Positions 37,388-46,478 of a stretch of DNA of 64,000 bases are shown piece by piece (position 1 is the first letter of the stretch; every line of letters starts with the position of its first letter). Origin of the DNA: [Limnothrix rosea] IAM M-220 (GTDB lineage: Bacteria; Cyanobacteriota; Cyanobacteriia; Cyanobacteriales; MRBY01); NCBI RefSeq assembly GCF_001904615.1, contig NZ_MRBY01000002.1, forward strand, positions 80,697-144,696, written 5' to 3'. Under the pieces are notes generated by a model. That model was not told the DNA's origin and did not search any database. It saw nothing but the letters and a program-made list of their open reading frames with translations. A program made the translations under genes and the position numbers.

Positions 37388-38266
37388 ATGCCAGAAGAGT
37401 TTGTTCACATTTCGGTATTGCGGGAGGAGCTAGTTGATGGGCTGGATATTCGTGATGATGGGCATTATCTGGATGTGACGCTGGGTGGTGGTGGTCATAC
37501 GGAACTGATTTTGCAACGATCGCCGACCTGTAGAGTGACAGCGGTGGATCGGGATGCGATGGCTATTGAAGCGGCTTCGGTGCGGTTAAAGGGATTTGGC
37601 GATCGCCTCAAGATTGTGCGGAGTAATTTTGCAGAATTCGAGCCTTTTGGTCAAAAGTTTGACGGGATCATTGCAGATCTAGGGGTGAGTTCGGCGCAAT
37701 TTGATCAAGGCGATCGCGGCTTCAGTTTTCGGATGGATGCACCGTTGGATATGCGCATGGATCAGCGGCAAAATCTGTCGGCAGCAGATATCGTCAACCG
37801 TTATGGCGAAAAAGATTTGGCGGACATTTTTTATGAATATGGTGAAGAGCGTTTAGCGCGGAAAATTGCGAAAAAAATTGTTGATCAAAGACCGATTCAC
37901 ACCACAAAAGAATTAGAAAATATTGTTTTTTATACCTATCACCCCAAGGCTCGTAAGGGTCGACTACATCCGGCAACTAAAGTTTTTCAAGCACTACGCA
38001 TTGCAGTCAATGGTGAACTAGAGGCATTAAAAGGTTTACTAGACAAAACGCCTCAATGGCTGAACCCCGGCGGCAAAATCGGTATTATTAGTTTTCACAG
38101 CCTCGAAGACCGCATTGTTAAAAATACCTTTCGGGGACATGATTTATTGCGAGTGGTCACAAAAAAACCCATTGTGGCGACGGCAGCGGAAATCAACAGA
38201 AATCCCCGCGCCCGCTCAGCAAAATTACGATTTGCAGAGGCCAAAGACATAACGGTAGAAACGTAG
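37388..38266 (+). CDS. rsmH: 16S rRNA (cytosine1402-N4)-methyltransferase RsmH
   Basis: 292 residues. SAM-binding segment LDVTLGGGGHTELIL, then VTAVDRDAMAIEAA, DGIIADLGVSSAQFDQGDRGFSF and the C-terminal KIGIISFHSLEDRIVKNTFR ending NPRARSAKLR. It methylates N4 of C1402 in 16S rRNA. ATG at 37388, about 130 bp after fabI. Confidence 0.97.
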   Translation: MPEEFVHISVLREELVDGLDIRDDGHYLDVTLGGGGHTELILQRSPTCRVTAVDRDAMAIEAASVRLKGFGDRLKIVRSNFAEFEPFGQKFDGIIADLGVSSAQFDQGDRGFSFRMDAPLDMRMDQRQNLSAADIVNRYGEKDLADIFYEYGEERLARKIAKKIVDQRPIHTTKELENIVFYTYHPKARKGRLHPATKVFQALRIAVNGELEALKGLLDKTPQWLNPGGKIGIISFHSLEDRIVKNTFRGHDLLRVVTKKPIVATAAEINRNPRARSAKLRFAEAKDITVET

Positions 38267-38368
38267 ACATAGCAGAAAAAAAAAACTATTGTTGCCCCAG
38301 TAAAATTACAGACAATAATGCAATAATCAAAAATTTTTAGACTGCTTTAAATTGGCGGACGGTAAACG

Positions 38369-39118
38369 ATGGGCGCAGATAAAACCAATTCTCAAACAGC
38401 GATTATTGTGGCCTCAATTACGGTGGTCGGCACATTAGGCGCTTCATTGTTTGCTAATTGACGTGAGTTTTGCTTAAGCATGCTCGGAAGTACGACGCGG
38501 CGAATGGGAGAGCGAGAGATCGGGAGATGTTTCTATGCCAACAATCCTACTAGCTTTCAAACAATGCAAATTTTCGTTGCTTCCCCGTGTCTTTCCCTCT
38601 CCGTGTCTCCTCTTCTCTAAAGAATTTTGGCTACATTCTTATCCATAACTGACGTTAATTGGGATAAAGTTTTTCCACCAAAAGAGTCGCCCTCTAGCTC
38701 GACTCCAACCGTCGAAGTGCCTGCACCAAATACCTCATCAGATTCCCCACCAACCCTAGAAACAACACCCATTAGCTCAGACGGTTTTGCAGGCTTTTGG
38801 TCGTCGGAGAAAGATGTGACGGCGCAATATTTGGTGGATATTATCTTAAAGTCAGACGGCACGAAACTATCTGGTGAATTGCAGAGTTTTAACCAAGCGG
38901 GTGAGGATCAGTCACCATCGTTCTCTATTGCAGGAGAGTTTACTGGGGAGCAAGGTACTGTGGAGATTTTTGATCAAAGTGGTGCTGCACTTGGTAAGGC
39001 TGAGCTGACGCTGGCAAATGGGGCTCTAGAGCTAAAGATGCTGGAAGCGGCAGGCCTTGTGCAAGAAACCGTCCCGACGCAGGCGACTTTGTATCCCATT
39101 GATGCGGCAGAATTTTAG
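38369..39118 (+). pseudogene. One-TM protein gene split by a MITE-like insertion
   Basis: The 5' part (38369-38461) encodes 30 residues, MGADKTNSQTAIIVASITVV... ending LFAN, with one membrane helix, and stops at a TGA formed by TG of the target site plus A of the insert. The 3' part from 38660 encodes WDKVFPPKESPSSS and a Pro/Ser/Thr spacer, then a ~110-residue beta-rich domain ending at 39118. Removing the 195-bp element and one TAATTG copy restores A-N-W-D-K in frame, giving 182 residues. The small-TM start followed by NWDK is a motif I have seen in cyanobacterial hypothetical proteins. The 3' frame could still be read from a start inside the insert, so partial expression is possible. Confidence 0.8.
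38461..38655. mobile_element. MITE-like element, copy 1 (195 bp) with TAATTG duplication
   Basis: It starts ACGTGAGTTTTGCTTAAG and ends with the reverse complement of ACGTCAGTTATGGATAAG. The 22-bp ends match at 17 positions. TAATTG flanks both sides (38455-38460 and 38656-38661). Inner arms hold GACGCGGCGAATGGGAG and CTCCGTGTCTCCTC. It has no coding capacity, so an outside transposase would be required. A second copy, in reverse orientation, is at 15391-15581. Confidence 0.85.
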
Positions 39119-39217
39119 TGAAATTTTCGAGGGGACTATTTCGGTATTTTCCCGGAGCGATCGCCGATTGTTTTGTTCTAAATTCAAAGTAGCAACAATT
39201 TTGGCAGAACAAATTTC

Positions 39218-39790
39218 ATGGCACAGCATAAATTCGCGTTTGGTCTTTTAGTAAGCTGTCTAGTTACCGGTGCAGTCTCCCCAGAGGCGATCGCCGACGA
39301 TACAAACCCCAACGTCATGTATGTGGCAAATATGGCAAAGATTCCCATGGGTGGTGTCAAAGCTTTGCAGGGGCTGGATGTACCGGTGGCCGTCTCGACC
39401 GCAGTTCCTGATGAGTTTTTCTTAAGAGAAATTGAGCTGGAGTTTGGCGACTGGGGTGGTACAACCTATCGCCTTATTTATGATGGCTATTACGATAATT
39501 CTTTGGTGAAAACTTGCTTTGCCATTGAAGGCACAAATGATGGTGTTGGTGGCTTAGCGTTAGGGAATGCGTCCTACAGCTTTGCTTCGTCAGTCTTCGG
39601 ACGCGGCACGATTGAAGCGGGTTATTACGGTAGCTCGGAAAGCAGCACATTTCTTGGCGACTGGGTTGGTCGTGGTAATGGCTATTATCGTTTTGTGGGT
39701 GCTGGCGTTTATGACAGTCTTGCTGGTTGTGAAAACGTTTCTGTAGATCAGGCGATCGCCATTTCAGAGTCCTTGCAATATCTCCCCTAA
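39218..39790 (+). CDS. Secreted protein of unknown function
   Basis: 190 residues. A signal peptide (FAFGLLVSCLVTGAVSPEAIAD, cleavage probably after AIA near residue 26) is followed by a Gly/Tyr/Ser-rich domain with FGDWGGTTYRLIYDGYY and FLGDWVGRGNGYYRFVG, and two cysteines that could form a disulfide (KTCF and AGCE). No known family was recognised. ATG at 39218. The last 4 bases overlap the end of the convergent CPBP gene. Confidence 0.7.
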   Translation: MAQHKFAFGLLVSCLVTGAVSPEAIADDTNPNVMYVANMAKIPMGGVKALQGLDVPVAVSTAVPDEFFLREIELEFGDWGGTTYRLIYDGYYDNSLVKTCFAIEGTNDGVGGLALGNASYSFASSVFGRGTIEAGYYGSSESSTFLGDWVGRGNGYYRFVGAGVYDSLAGCENVSVDQAIAISESLQYLP

Positions 39791-40623
39791 CTGGTGGAGA
39801 TGGGGATAACAGTTGTCACTGCCCTCGTTTTTCTAAACATTGTTTTGCGCTTGAGCCAGACAATCACAATCGCCGCAACAATAAAAATAAATATGTCATA
39901 GGGTTGAGCGTCGGGCCAGATCGGGTTGTTGCACTGGAAATGAAAAATGGCAGGGAGCAAAATACTGCCGCGTGAGGTGTTAAATAATGGCGTGACAATC
40001 ACGCTCAGGGCAATAGAACCCGCTAAAAAGGGCGTAAAGGACCAAGCACTTTGGGGTGTACCGCTCAACAGGAATGCAGGCAGATGCCAGAATCCCCAGA
40101 TTATTCCCAAAATTAATGCTGCTCCTATGGGCGCGAACTTGCGTTGTAACAAAGGTAAAGCCAGTCCTCGCCAGCCAAATTCCTCAACTGGGCCAGTAAT
40201 TATCGTCATAACTAAAGCGAGGATCAGTGACTGAAATGAGTCAAAGGGCAATGCTGTGGCGAAAAGATCACCTTTTAATGCAGAGCCGCCAAAAAATAGT
40301 AGTGGAACGCCGAAAATTAGAAAGAGATACCAAGATGGGGAGCAGCGCCAGAGGAACAATCGAGACAAATAACGTTGCAAGCCTTCTCGTCCGCTGTGAA
40401 AGGTGACGAGGATAAACGTGGCGATCGCCGGAGCCCAGACGGCCAAGATAAATAGGGGGTGTTGACCGCTCACTGCACCAAAAATCTCAGTTATCGGTTC
40501 AGAAAAAAAGATAAACAGCGCGAATAGCCCCCATGTTAAGCCGAAGGTCATCAGCAAAAACGGCACGAGGGAGACGAAAGGAATCTGATATTGTTGGTCA
40601 GCATTTGAGGGGCGAATATTCAT
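39787..40623 (-). CDS. CPBP-family intramembrane metalloprotease
   Basis: 278 residues from ATG 40623 (MNIRPSNADQQYQIPF). About seven membrane helices. The CPBP (Abi) motifs are seen: EExxxR as EEFGWRGLALPLLQRKF, then FxxxH as GIIWGFWHLPAF. Relatives are CAAX-processing-type proteases, some linked to bacteriocin immunity or stress. The substrate is unknown. An in-frame TTG nine codons upstream is a weaker start. Confidence 0.9.
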   Translation of the reverse strand: MNIRPSNADQQYQIPFVSLVPFLLMTFGLTWGLFALFIFFSEPITEIFGAVSGQHPLFILAVWAPAIATFILVTFHSGREGLQRYLSRLFLWRCSPSWYLFLIFGVPLLFFGGSALKGDLFATALPFDSFQSLILALVMTIITGPVEEFGWRGLALPLLQRKFAPIGAALILGIIWGFWHLPAFLLSGTPQSAWSFTPFLAGSIALSVIVTPLFNTSRGSILLPAIFHFQCNNPIWPDAQPYDIFIFIVAAIVIVWLKRKTMFRKTRAVTTVIPISTS

Positions 40624-40676
40624 GAAAAGTTCCCATCGAATTTGTGACAACGAAAGGGTTAAAACTGTCTCAGAGA

Positions 40677-41621
40677 TTATTTAATGAGGCGATCGCCGCG
40701 CACCAAAAAACGCCCGTCAAAGCTCATGGGTAAAGGATCGCCAGAGAATGGGGTATTGGCTAAACCGGGTCGCTGGGCATGGATATGCAAGTGGGGTTCA
40801 TTACTTGCCCCAGAGTTGCCCACTTCAGCAAGGCGATCGCCGACTTTCACATTCACCCCAGCCTGAACAGCAAGACTTTGTGGTCGAAAATGAGCCAATA
40901 AAATATCGATATCATCGCAGCGCAAAATGACATGATTTCCCGCGAGATTTTCCCTATCGACTTCAGGGATTTGCATATCTGGCAGATGATCAACCGCCTG
41001 AATAATTTGACCATCACAGGGGGCTAGCACGGGCTGACCATAAATCTTGTAAGCCGACAGATCACGAGGCAAAATTCCAGTGGCTCGCCAGCCAAATCGA
41101 TCAATTTGGACAATATCCACTGCATAGCCATTGCCTCGATAGGCACGAAAACGCGGCACAGATTCATCCATGGTTTTGAGATGGGCATTAATCCGAATGT
41201 CGCTGCCACCATTGAGAATTAGATAATCTCCTCCGCGCAACGGGAAACTAAGGTTGACAGAGGGCAATGACGGTGGAAATTGTCCCAGCCAACTGCTTAC
41301 GGCTTCATTCCCCGCAAATACGCCGAAAGCAACCAAGCTTGTCACGAGAACCCATCCCAGCCAATTTGATGGCATTTTTTGCGTCGGTTTATGCCATCGC
41401 CACCCAATCCCTAGGGCAATGATAAACAGCAATCCATAGAGATATGGTGTCCACCAAGGCGGCAAGATCCACAGACCCATATTGGCGATCGCCCACAAAA
41501 CAGTGGCTGTAACGGCAGCCTGTAGCCAAAAACCCATCACATTACGAAGGGGGGCGATCGCCATCCAGACAATGAGCACCAAAGGTAATAAAACTTGTGT
41601 CAGCATTAGACCAGTGATCAT
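40677..41621 (-). CDS. Membrane protein with C-terminal M23 peptidase-like domain
   Basis: 314 residues from ATG 41621 (MITGLMLTQVLLPLVLIVW). Four N-terminal membrane helices, then an extracytoplasmic domain of the LytM/M23 type: GNGYAVDIVQ (metal Asp), APCDGQIIQAVD, GNHVILRC, LLAHFRPQSLAVQAGVNVKVGDRLAEVGNSGASNEPHLHIHAQ (read in parts; HLHIH is the HxH motif). The usual first zinc His, four residues before the Asp, is Gly here, so activity is doubtful. It could be a regulator of cell-wall enzymes. Confidence 0.82.
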   Translation of the reverse strand: MITGLMLTQVLLPLVLIVWMAIAPLRNVMGFWLQAAVTATVLWAIANMGLWILPPWWTPYLYGLLFIIALGIGWRWHKPTQKMPSNWLGWVLVTSLVAFGVFAGNEAVSSWLGQFPPSLPSVNLSFPLRGGDYLILNGGSDIRINAHLKTMDESVPRFRAYRGNGYAVDIVQIDRFGWRATGILPRDLSAYKIYGQPVLAPCDGQIIQAVDHLPDMQIPEVDRENLAGNHVILRCDDIDILLAHFRPQSLAVQAGVNVKVGDRLAEVGNSGASNEPHLHIHAQRPGLANTPFSGDPLPMSFDGRFLVRGDRLIK

Positions 41622-41710
41622 AAAACCCCCATTAAATCCAAGAGTTACCACTCAAAATTTTTCTAAACGATCATCGCCCCAACCTTGAGAATCCTGCCCC
41701 AATTCACGCT

Positions 41711-42490
41711 TTAACGGTAGATGGCATTGTCAATAGTGCAACGGAAAAATTCCCCTTCTGACGCAAAGCGATCGCCGCCGAAAAACCAACCGATGCGGAG
41801 ACGAGTGGGAATGGTGTAGCCCGAAAAAGTCTCGTTTTTTTCAACAATGCCGCCAAAATTCACATACCCATAAGTATCCCCGGCCGGATTTCCCCACCGT
41901 GCTAATTTCACACTTTCCAGCAGACCAACATGATTCACACTAAGGACAAGATGGGCTGGCTCCCCAAAAATTGTAAAGTTAGCCTGGGCGGTAGATTCAT
42001 CCAAATCGAGCCATCCTATTTCCGGCTGACAGAGCACAGAGGGCAGCCACACCGCTTCGCCTTGCACTCGCCCAACCCCAGAACGGCTAACATCCTGACC
42101 CGATGCTTGCATTACGGGAAATAACCCCAACATTTTCCATTGCATACTACCCACACCGTCCACCAATCGATCCGCTCCCCAAATGGGCAAACCTTTCATC
42201 CAAGTGGTAGCTCGCCAAACCATACCCCGCTGCCAATGGATCACTTCTTCCCCTTTAAAGGGATGCCATTGTTGCCCTAACTTGATTTCACCATGCATCC
42301 ATAATCTGACCGCAGAGGCTAGTGGTTTGTCAGCGATAGTATTGCGCAGCTGGGGGCTGATGGCAGTTTCAAGATAGCGTTTGGCAACGGGTGGGAGGTT
42401 AGTTAAAAAGTCAGGGTCAAAGGGGCGATCATGAATAAGTGGCGATCGCCATAAATCCTCCATTGAAACCAGTTTAGTATTAGCCATCAT
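41711..42490 (-). CDS. DUF6544-like protein
   Basis: 259 residues (ATG 42490 or 42487). Segments LPPVAKRYLETAI, AVRLWMHGEIKLGQQWHPFKGEEVI, GMVWRATTWMKGL and WLPSVLCQPEIGW resemble a family I recall as DUF6544 (about 250 residues, predicted beta-rich, sometimes lipid- or membrane-related). No membrane helix or catalytic motif. Function unknown. It lies 90 bp upstream of the M23-like gene on the same strand. Confidence 0.72.
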   Translation of the reverse strand: MMANTKLVSMEDLWRSPLIHDRPFDPDFLTNLPPVAKRYLETAISPQLRNTIADKPLASAVRLWMHGEIKLGQQWHPFKGEEVIHWQRGMVWRATTWMKGLPIWGADRLVDGVGSMQWKMLGLFPVMQASGQDVSRSGVGRVQGEAVWLPSVLCQPEIGWLDLDESTAQANFTIFGEPAHLVLSVNHVGLLESVKLARWGNPAGDTYGYVNFGGIVEKNETFSGYTIPTRLRIGWFFGGDRFASEGEFFRCTIDNAIYR

Positions 42491-42859
42491 TTCAGCCTTA
42501 GAGACCTCCAGTTAAGGATATTTCTAAACCTTTGATTAATCCGTCCTAATGTTTTATCAACTTAGCTCTACTCACACAATTCTCTTAGAAATCCAGCCAA
42601 AACAACTCAAAAAATCTTCAGAATACCTCCAAAGAGAGAGTCAACTCATCCCAGTATATTCAAGCAATAGAAACCAACACGAAATAATCTCATTCTCTTG
42701 GTGGAGAAATATCCAACTACAGTTTAATCATTTAATCTTTACTGCTTCACTTTCATTCTATCCCCAAAAAATAATCTTCTTGGGTTTTTGTAGATCAAAA
42801 CTTATTTCTTGGTATAATTTCTTAAATATTATAAAGTCAATCAAGCTTGTCTCAAAATA
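42491..42859. other. AT-rich intergenic region
   Basis: About 370 bases. A 103-codon plus-strand frame (42549-42860) is present but lacks a ribosome-binding site and domain-like pattern; I do not call it a gene. Confidence 0.4.
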
Positions 42860-43102
42860 ATGAACCAGCCTCAATTTTTAACCGAAGACGAATCCCTTAG
42901 CGTTGATGCCGCATTATTATCAAGCCCTGAAAAATTCTTAGCTCGTCTCACTATTTCCTCCCACCGTCTGCTCACAATTATTGCTAAAGACTATGATTGT
43001 GCCATGGGAGAATTAGAATATGCGCAGATTATTGCGTGGTTTGAGCAGGATAGTAAAACCCGTCGTGAAGAGGGAGTCGATGCGGCCGTCCTGAAGTGGT
43101 AG
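42860..43102 (+). CDS. Small conserved-looking soluble protein
   Basis: 80 residues, MNQPQFLTEDESLSVDAALLSSPEKFLARLTISSHRLL and the C-terminal WFEQDSKTRREEGVDAAVLKW (read in parts). Mostly helical and acidic, with no membrane segment. Composition is host-like. I recall similar short cyanobacterial proteins but no function. The decayed DUF3754-like region begins about 120 bp later. Confidence 0.65.
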   Translation: MNQPQFLTEDESLSVDAALLSSPEKFLARLTISSHRLLTIIAKDYDCAMGELEYAQIIAWFEQDSKTRREEGVDAAVLKW

Positions 43103-43221
43103 AGTGAGGGCGCTCAATGCAGATAGTCATCCAACGACGATCGCGCTCGAATCTTTGATTTCCTCTCCCTGCCATATCTTTTTAGACGCTTGCGACGAAG
43201 AACTAGAAGCAGCAAGCTAAG

Positions 43222-43920
43222 ATGGACAAACTTTTCGGGGATTTTGCTAAAGTTTATCACTCTTTTATCACTTCAAATATCATCGTAATACTGAGATTCT
43301 AAAGATTCAATGTTTATCCTTTGACCCGGAGAATGTTGACTATGGTGATGGTGAGGCGAAAACGGCTGAGGCTTTTATTCAAAAATGCGGTCAGCTTCTG
43401 GAGCAGGCAAATTGTTCTTCTTTTCGAAAGCCATACTTTAGGAAGCCTTTGCCATAGAGTTTTTAATTTCTTTCAAAATAGATGTGAATTTTTATGAGTT
43501 TGTTGAGGTGATTTTTTATTGTCAGGGGGATATTTTTTCAGGGGGTTAAATCCAAAAAAATTTTTAGAGAAATCAGCAAATATATTGATATTTACGAACG
43601 GGCTGTCTTGCTTATTTGGTTTAAATTAACTGATTATTTTAAGCGCAAAAATATTGATGTTAGTAGGTTGTTTTTTAAGCTGGGGGAAATCCATATTTTT
43701 ATGTCTAAAAATATCTCTAAAAAAGATATTGAGTTTATTTTGCCAAATGTTGCAGTGGGTATGTGGCTTTGGGACAAGTTGCTGTTTTGAATGCTGGCGA
43801 TCGCCGCGGGTGTGCTGACTGTTTTGAAGATTATTCCGCAGTTTACTTTGATGATGGGCGTGATTTTATTTGTGCTGTTTATGGCAAAGTTTCTAAACTT
43901 TTGGGCAGGAACATCTAACC
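43222..43920 (+). pseudogene. Decayed DUF3754 (TMEM143-like) gene remnant
   Basis: Coding-like pieces occur in order on one strand but in different frames. MDKLFGDFAKVYHSF starts at 43222. FDPENVDYGDGEAKTAEAFI with its continuation runs to a stop at 43458. EFLISFKIDVNFYEFVEVI lies at about 43460-43548. SKYIDIYERAVLLIWFKLTD lies at about 43575-43630. DIEFILPNVAVGMWLWDKLLF ends in TGA at 43788-43790, and the same frame continues with a hydrophobic stretch MLAIAAGVLTVLKIIPQF. The order and the ILPNxxxxMWLWDKLL-plus-TM ending fit DUF3754 proteins as I remember them. At least three frameshifts and one in-frame stop make it non-functional. Its end runs into the convergent pstB. Confidence 0.65.
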
Positions 43921-44718
43921 TTGCAAACCACGGATATAGGCTTGGGTTAGTGGATCCTTGGGTTGTTCAAAAAATTCCGCTGTGGGGCTGACTTCGATCA
44001 GTTTGCCACAATGATCCTGAGTCCAGAAAAGTGCCGTTTGGTGGGCAATGCGTTTGGCTTGGGCAAGGTTGTGGGTGACGATCACAATGGTGTGGCGATC
44101 GCCTAATTCCCGAATCAAATCTTCAATCACTTGAGTCGAAATCGGATCGAGGGCACTGCAAGGTTCATCCATTAAAATCACTTCTGGTTTGAGGGCAAGG
44201 GTACGGGCTAAACACAGCCGCTGTTGTTGCCCACCGGATAATCGCAACGCACTGCGTTTAAGGCAGTCTTTCACCTCATCCCACAGTCCCACAGCTTTGA
44301 GGCTAGATTCGATGCAGTGGTCAATGTCAGTACGCTGTTTGTAGCCATGTTCGCGCAGTGGAAAGGCGAGGTTTTTATAAATTGAAAAGGGAAAGGGATT
44401 CGGTTGCTGGAAGAGCATGCCCACCCGACGACGCAACGCAATGACATCGAGCTTTGGGTCAAAAATATTTTGTCCGGCAAGGAAAGCTTTGCCTGAAATA
44501 GAGCATTGAGCCGTTAAGTCACACAGACGATTTAGACAGGTCAAAAAGCTACTTTTTCCTGACCCCGACGGCCCGACGATCGCCGTAATTTTTTGGGCAG
44601 GAATTTCTAGAGAAATATCTTGAAACGCTATTTTTTCACCATATTGTAGGCTAAGTCGCTCCGTTCGCATGGACACAGGACGATGAGCAAGTTTTGACGG
44701 CGGCTGGAGAGTGGTCAT
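43915..44718 (-). CDS. pstB: Phosphate ABC transporter ATP-binding protein PstB
   Basis: 267 residues from ATG 44718 (MTTLQPPSKLAHRP); the upstream TTG is less likely. Walker A GPSGSGKSS, PstB-type CLNRLCDL, Q-loop LFQQPNPFPFSIYKN, signature LSGGQQQRLCLARTLA and Walker B VILMDEPCSALDP are present. It powers high-affinity phosphate uptake. Last of pstSCAB. Confidence 0.95.
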   Translation of the reverse strand: MTTLQPPSKLAHRPVSMRTERLSLQYGEKIAFQDISLEIPAQKITAIVGPSGSGKSSFLTCLNRLCDLTAQCSISGKAFLAGQNIFDPKLDVIALRRRVGMLFQQPNPFPFSIYKNLAFPLREHGYKQRTDIDHCIESSLKAVGLWDEVKDCLKRSALRLSGGQQQRLCLARTLALKPEVILMDEPCSALDPISTQVIEDLIRELGDRHTIVIVTHNLAQAKRIAHQTALFWTQDHCGKLIEVSPTAEFFEQPKDPLTQAYIRGLQG

Positions 44719-44752
44719 CGATAATTTTTTTTTGAGCAAGTTTTTAGTGTTT

Positions 44753-45598
44753 TTAAAATTTGAGGTGGCGGCGCATCCAGTAGTTACCCAGCAAACTAGT
44801 GCCGCCGTTAATCAGTAAAAGTAGCAAAATCAAGATAGTTGCTGTGCCGTAGGCGTTCCCATTGCCATTGGAAATATTCATCGCCAAATCGTAAATATGA
44901 ATCGACAAACTGCGACCTGAATCGAGCCATGATGTGGGCATGCGATCCACATAGCCACTGGTGAAAATTAACGCAGCAGTTTCGGCGATCGCCCGACCGA
45001 GACCAAGGGTAAATCCCACAATTAAACCGGGAGTCGCAGCGGGTAAAACTAAATACCATAGCGTTTTTACTTGGGAAATGCCGAGGGATGCAGCACTCAG
45101 ACGATAGGAACGGGGTACGGCGCGCAAACCTTCCTCTGTCGAGCGAATTAGGAGGGGTAATACCATGCAGGCAAGGGTCAAGCCGCCCGCCAAAATTGAA
45201 AAACCGAACCCCAACATTTTCACAAATAACGCATTACCAAACAGCCCAAACACGATAGATGGCACTCCGGCCAGAATATCTAAACTGCGTCGAATTAATC
45301 GGCCAAAGTTTGAGTCGGCATCGCTAAATTCTGCCAAAAGCATTGCTGTACCAACTCCTAACGGCAACGACACACCCATACAAATCAGCAAAATATACAC
45401 AGTCGAAATGAGGATTGGCGCAATGCCTCCATCTCGACCAGAATCAATGGGGGCAGCAGTGACAAATTGCCAGTTAAGTTGTCCTAGGCCATGCCAAAAA
45501 ATATCCCCAATAATCCAGAGAAAAAGGCTTGTAATTCCTAGCGGGATTAACCAGATTAAAAAAGAAAATAGGCGATCGCCCCACCGCAGATTAACCAT
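44753..45598 (-). CDS. pstA: Phosphate ABC transporter permease PstA
   Basis: 281 residues with six membrane helices. The EAA-type loop is around RAVPRSYRLSAASLGISQVKTLWYLVLPAATPGLIVG (read in parts). ATG at 45598 overlaps the pstC 3' end by 8 bases, typical of this operon. Confidence 0.95.
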   Translation of the reverse strand: MVNLRWGDRLFSFLIWLIPLGITSLFLWIIGDIFWHGLGQLNWQFVTAAPIDSGRDGGIAPILISTVYILLICMGVSLPLGVGTAMLLAEFSDADSNFGRLIRRSLDILAGVPSIVFGLFGNALFVKMLGFGFSILAGGLTLACMVLPLLIRSTEEGLRAVPRSYRLSAASLGISQVKTLWYLVLPAATPGLIVGFTLGLGRAIAETAALIFTSGYVDRMPTSWLDSGRSLSIHIYDLAMNISNGNGNAYGTATILILLLLLINGGTSLLGNYWMRRHLKF

Positions 45599-46478
45599 GA
45601 TTTTTTTCCTCCATTACCACCCAATCCGCCACCAAAATCAGGGACATAACCACAGCCATCAAACACAAACCACTGACAAACAAAGCCGCCCGGTGGTCAT
45701 CAAGGGCATAGGCCATTTCGAGGGCAATATTCGCCGTGAGGGTTCGCACCGGATCGAAAACACTGGTAGGTATATTCACTACATTGCCACAGACCATCAG
45801 CACTGCCATTGTTTCCCCCAAAGCTCGCCCTGTTGCTAAAATCCCGGCCGTCACTAAACCTGATTTTGCGGCAGGAATCGCCACCCCCCAAATCATGCCC
45901 CGCCGCGAAATACCGAGAGCCTTTGCGCCCCGGAGATAGCTGGTCGGCACTTTCCCTAGGCTTGCATCAGCAATCAGCGCTACTGTCGGCAAAATCATTA
46001 ACGCCAAAATTACAATGCCTGCTAAAAGACTGGTTCCCGGCGATCGCACCTGATTAATCAGCGGCACGAGCACCACCAATCCCCAAAAGCCGTAGACCAC
46101 CGACGGGATTCCGGCGAGTAATTCCAACAGGCGACGGTAGAGATTTGCAAGAAATTTCGGCGCGTAAAATTGACAAAAAACTGCTGACAAAATCCCTAAC
46201 GGCAAGGCAACGGCGATCGCCCCCACCGTCGTCCAGAGCGTCCCCAAAATCATCGGTAGAATATTGAACTGACCCGTAGTCGGTTGCCATCTTTCGTCAC
46301 TGACAAAAACCGTCCATCCATAACTTTGCAAAATGGGCAAAGATTCTCGCAGTAAAAACAGCAGAATTAAAAAAACTAAAATCCCTGAAATCAATCCCGT
46401 GACGCGCAACACCCACAGCAGAATTTTGTCGCTATTAAGATTGCGGTTGTTTCGTTTGAGATTGAGCCGTGTGGACAT
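45591..46478 (-). CDS. pstC: Phosphate ABC transporter permease PstC
   Basis: 295 residues from ATG 46478 (MSTRLNLKRNNRNLNSDKILL), which overlaps the pstS end by 44 bases; longer in-frame starts exist inside pstS. Six membrane helices, with the permease loop LGKVPTSYLRGAKALGISRRGMIWGVAIPAAKSGLVTAG (read in parts) and LAGIPSVVYGFWGL. Partner of PstA. Confidence 0.93.
   Translation of the reverse strand: MSTRLNLKRNNRNLNSDKILLWVLRVTGLISGILVFLILLFLLRESLPILQSYGWTVFVSDERWQPTTGQFNILPMILGTLWTTVGAIAVALPLGILSAVFCQFYAPKFLANLYRRLLELLAGIPSVVYGFWGLVVLVPLINQVRSPGTSLLAGIVILALMILPTVALIADASLGKVPTSYLRGAKALGISRRGMIWGVAIPAAKSGLVTAGILATGRALGETMAVLMVCGNVVNIPTSVFDPVRTLTANIALEMAYALDDHRAALFVSGLCLMAVVMSLILVADWVVMEEKNHG

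Noticed and set aside
42549..42860. 103-codon plus-strand frame upstream of the 80-residue gene
   Set aside because: No ribosome-binding site, irregular composition and no recognised similarity.
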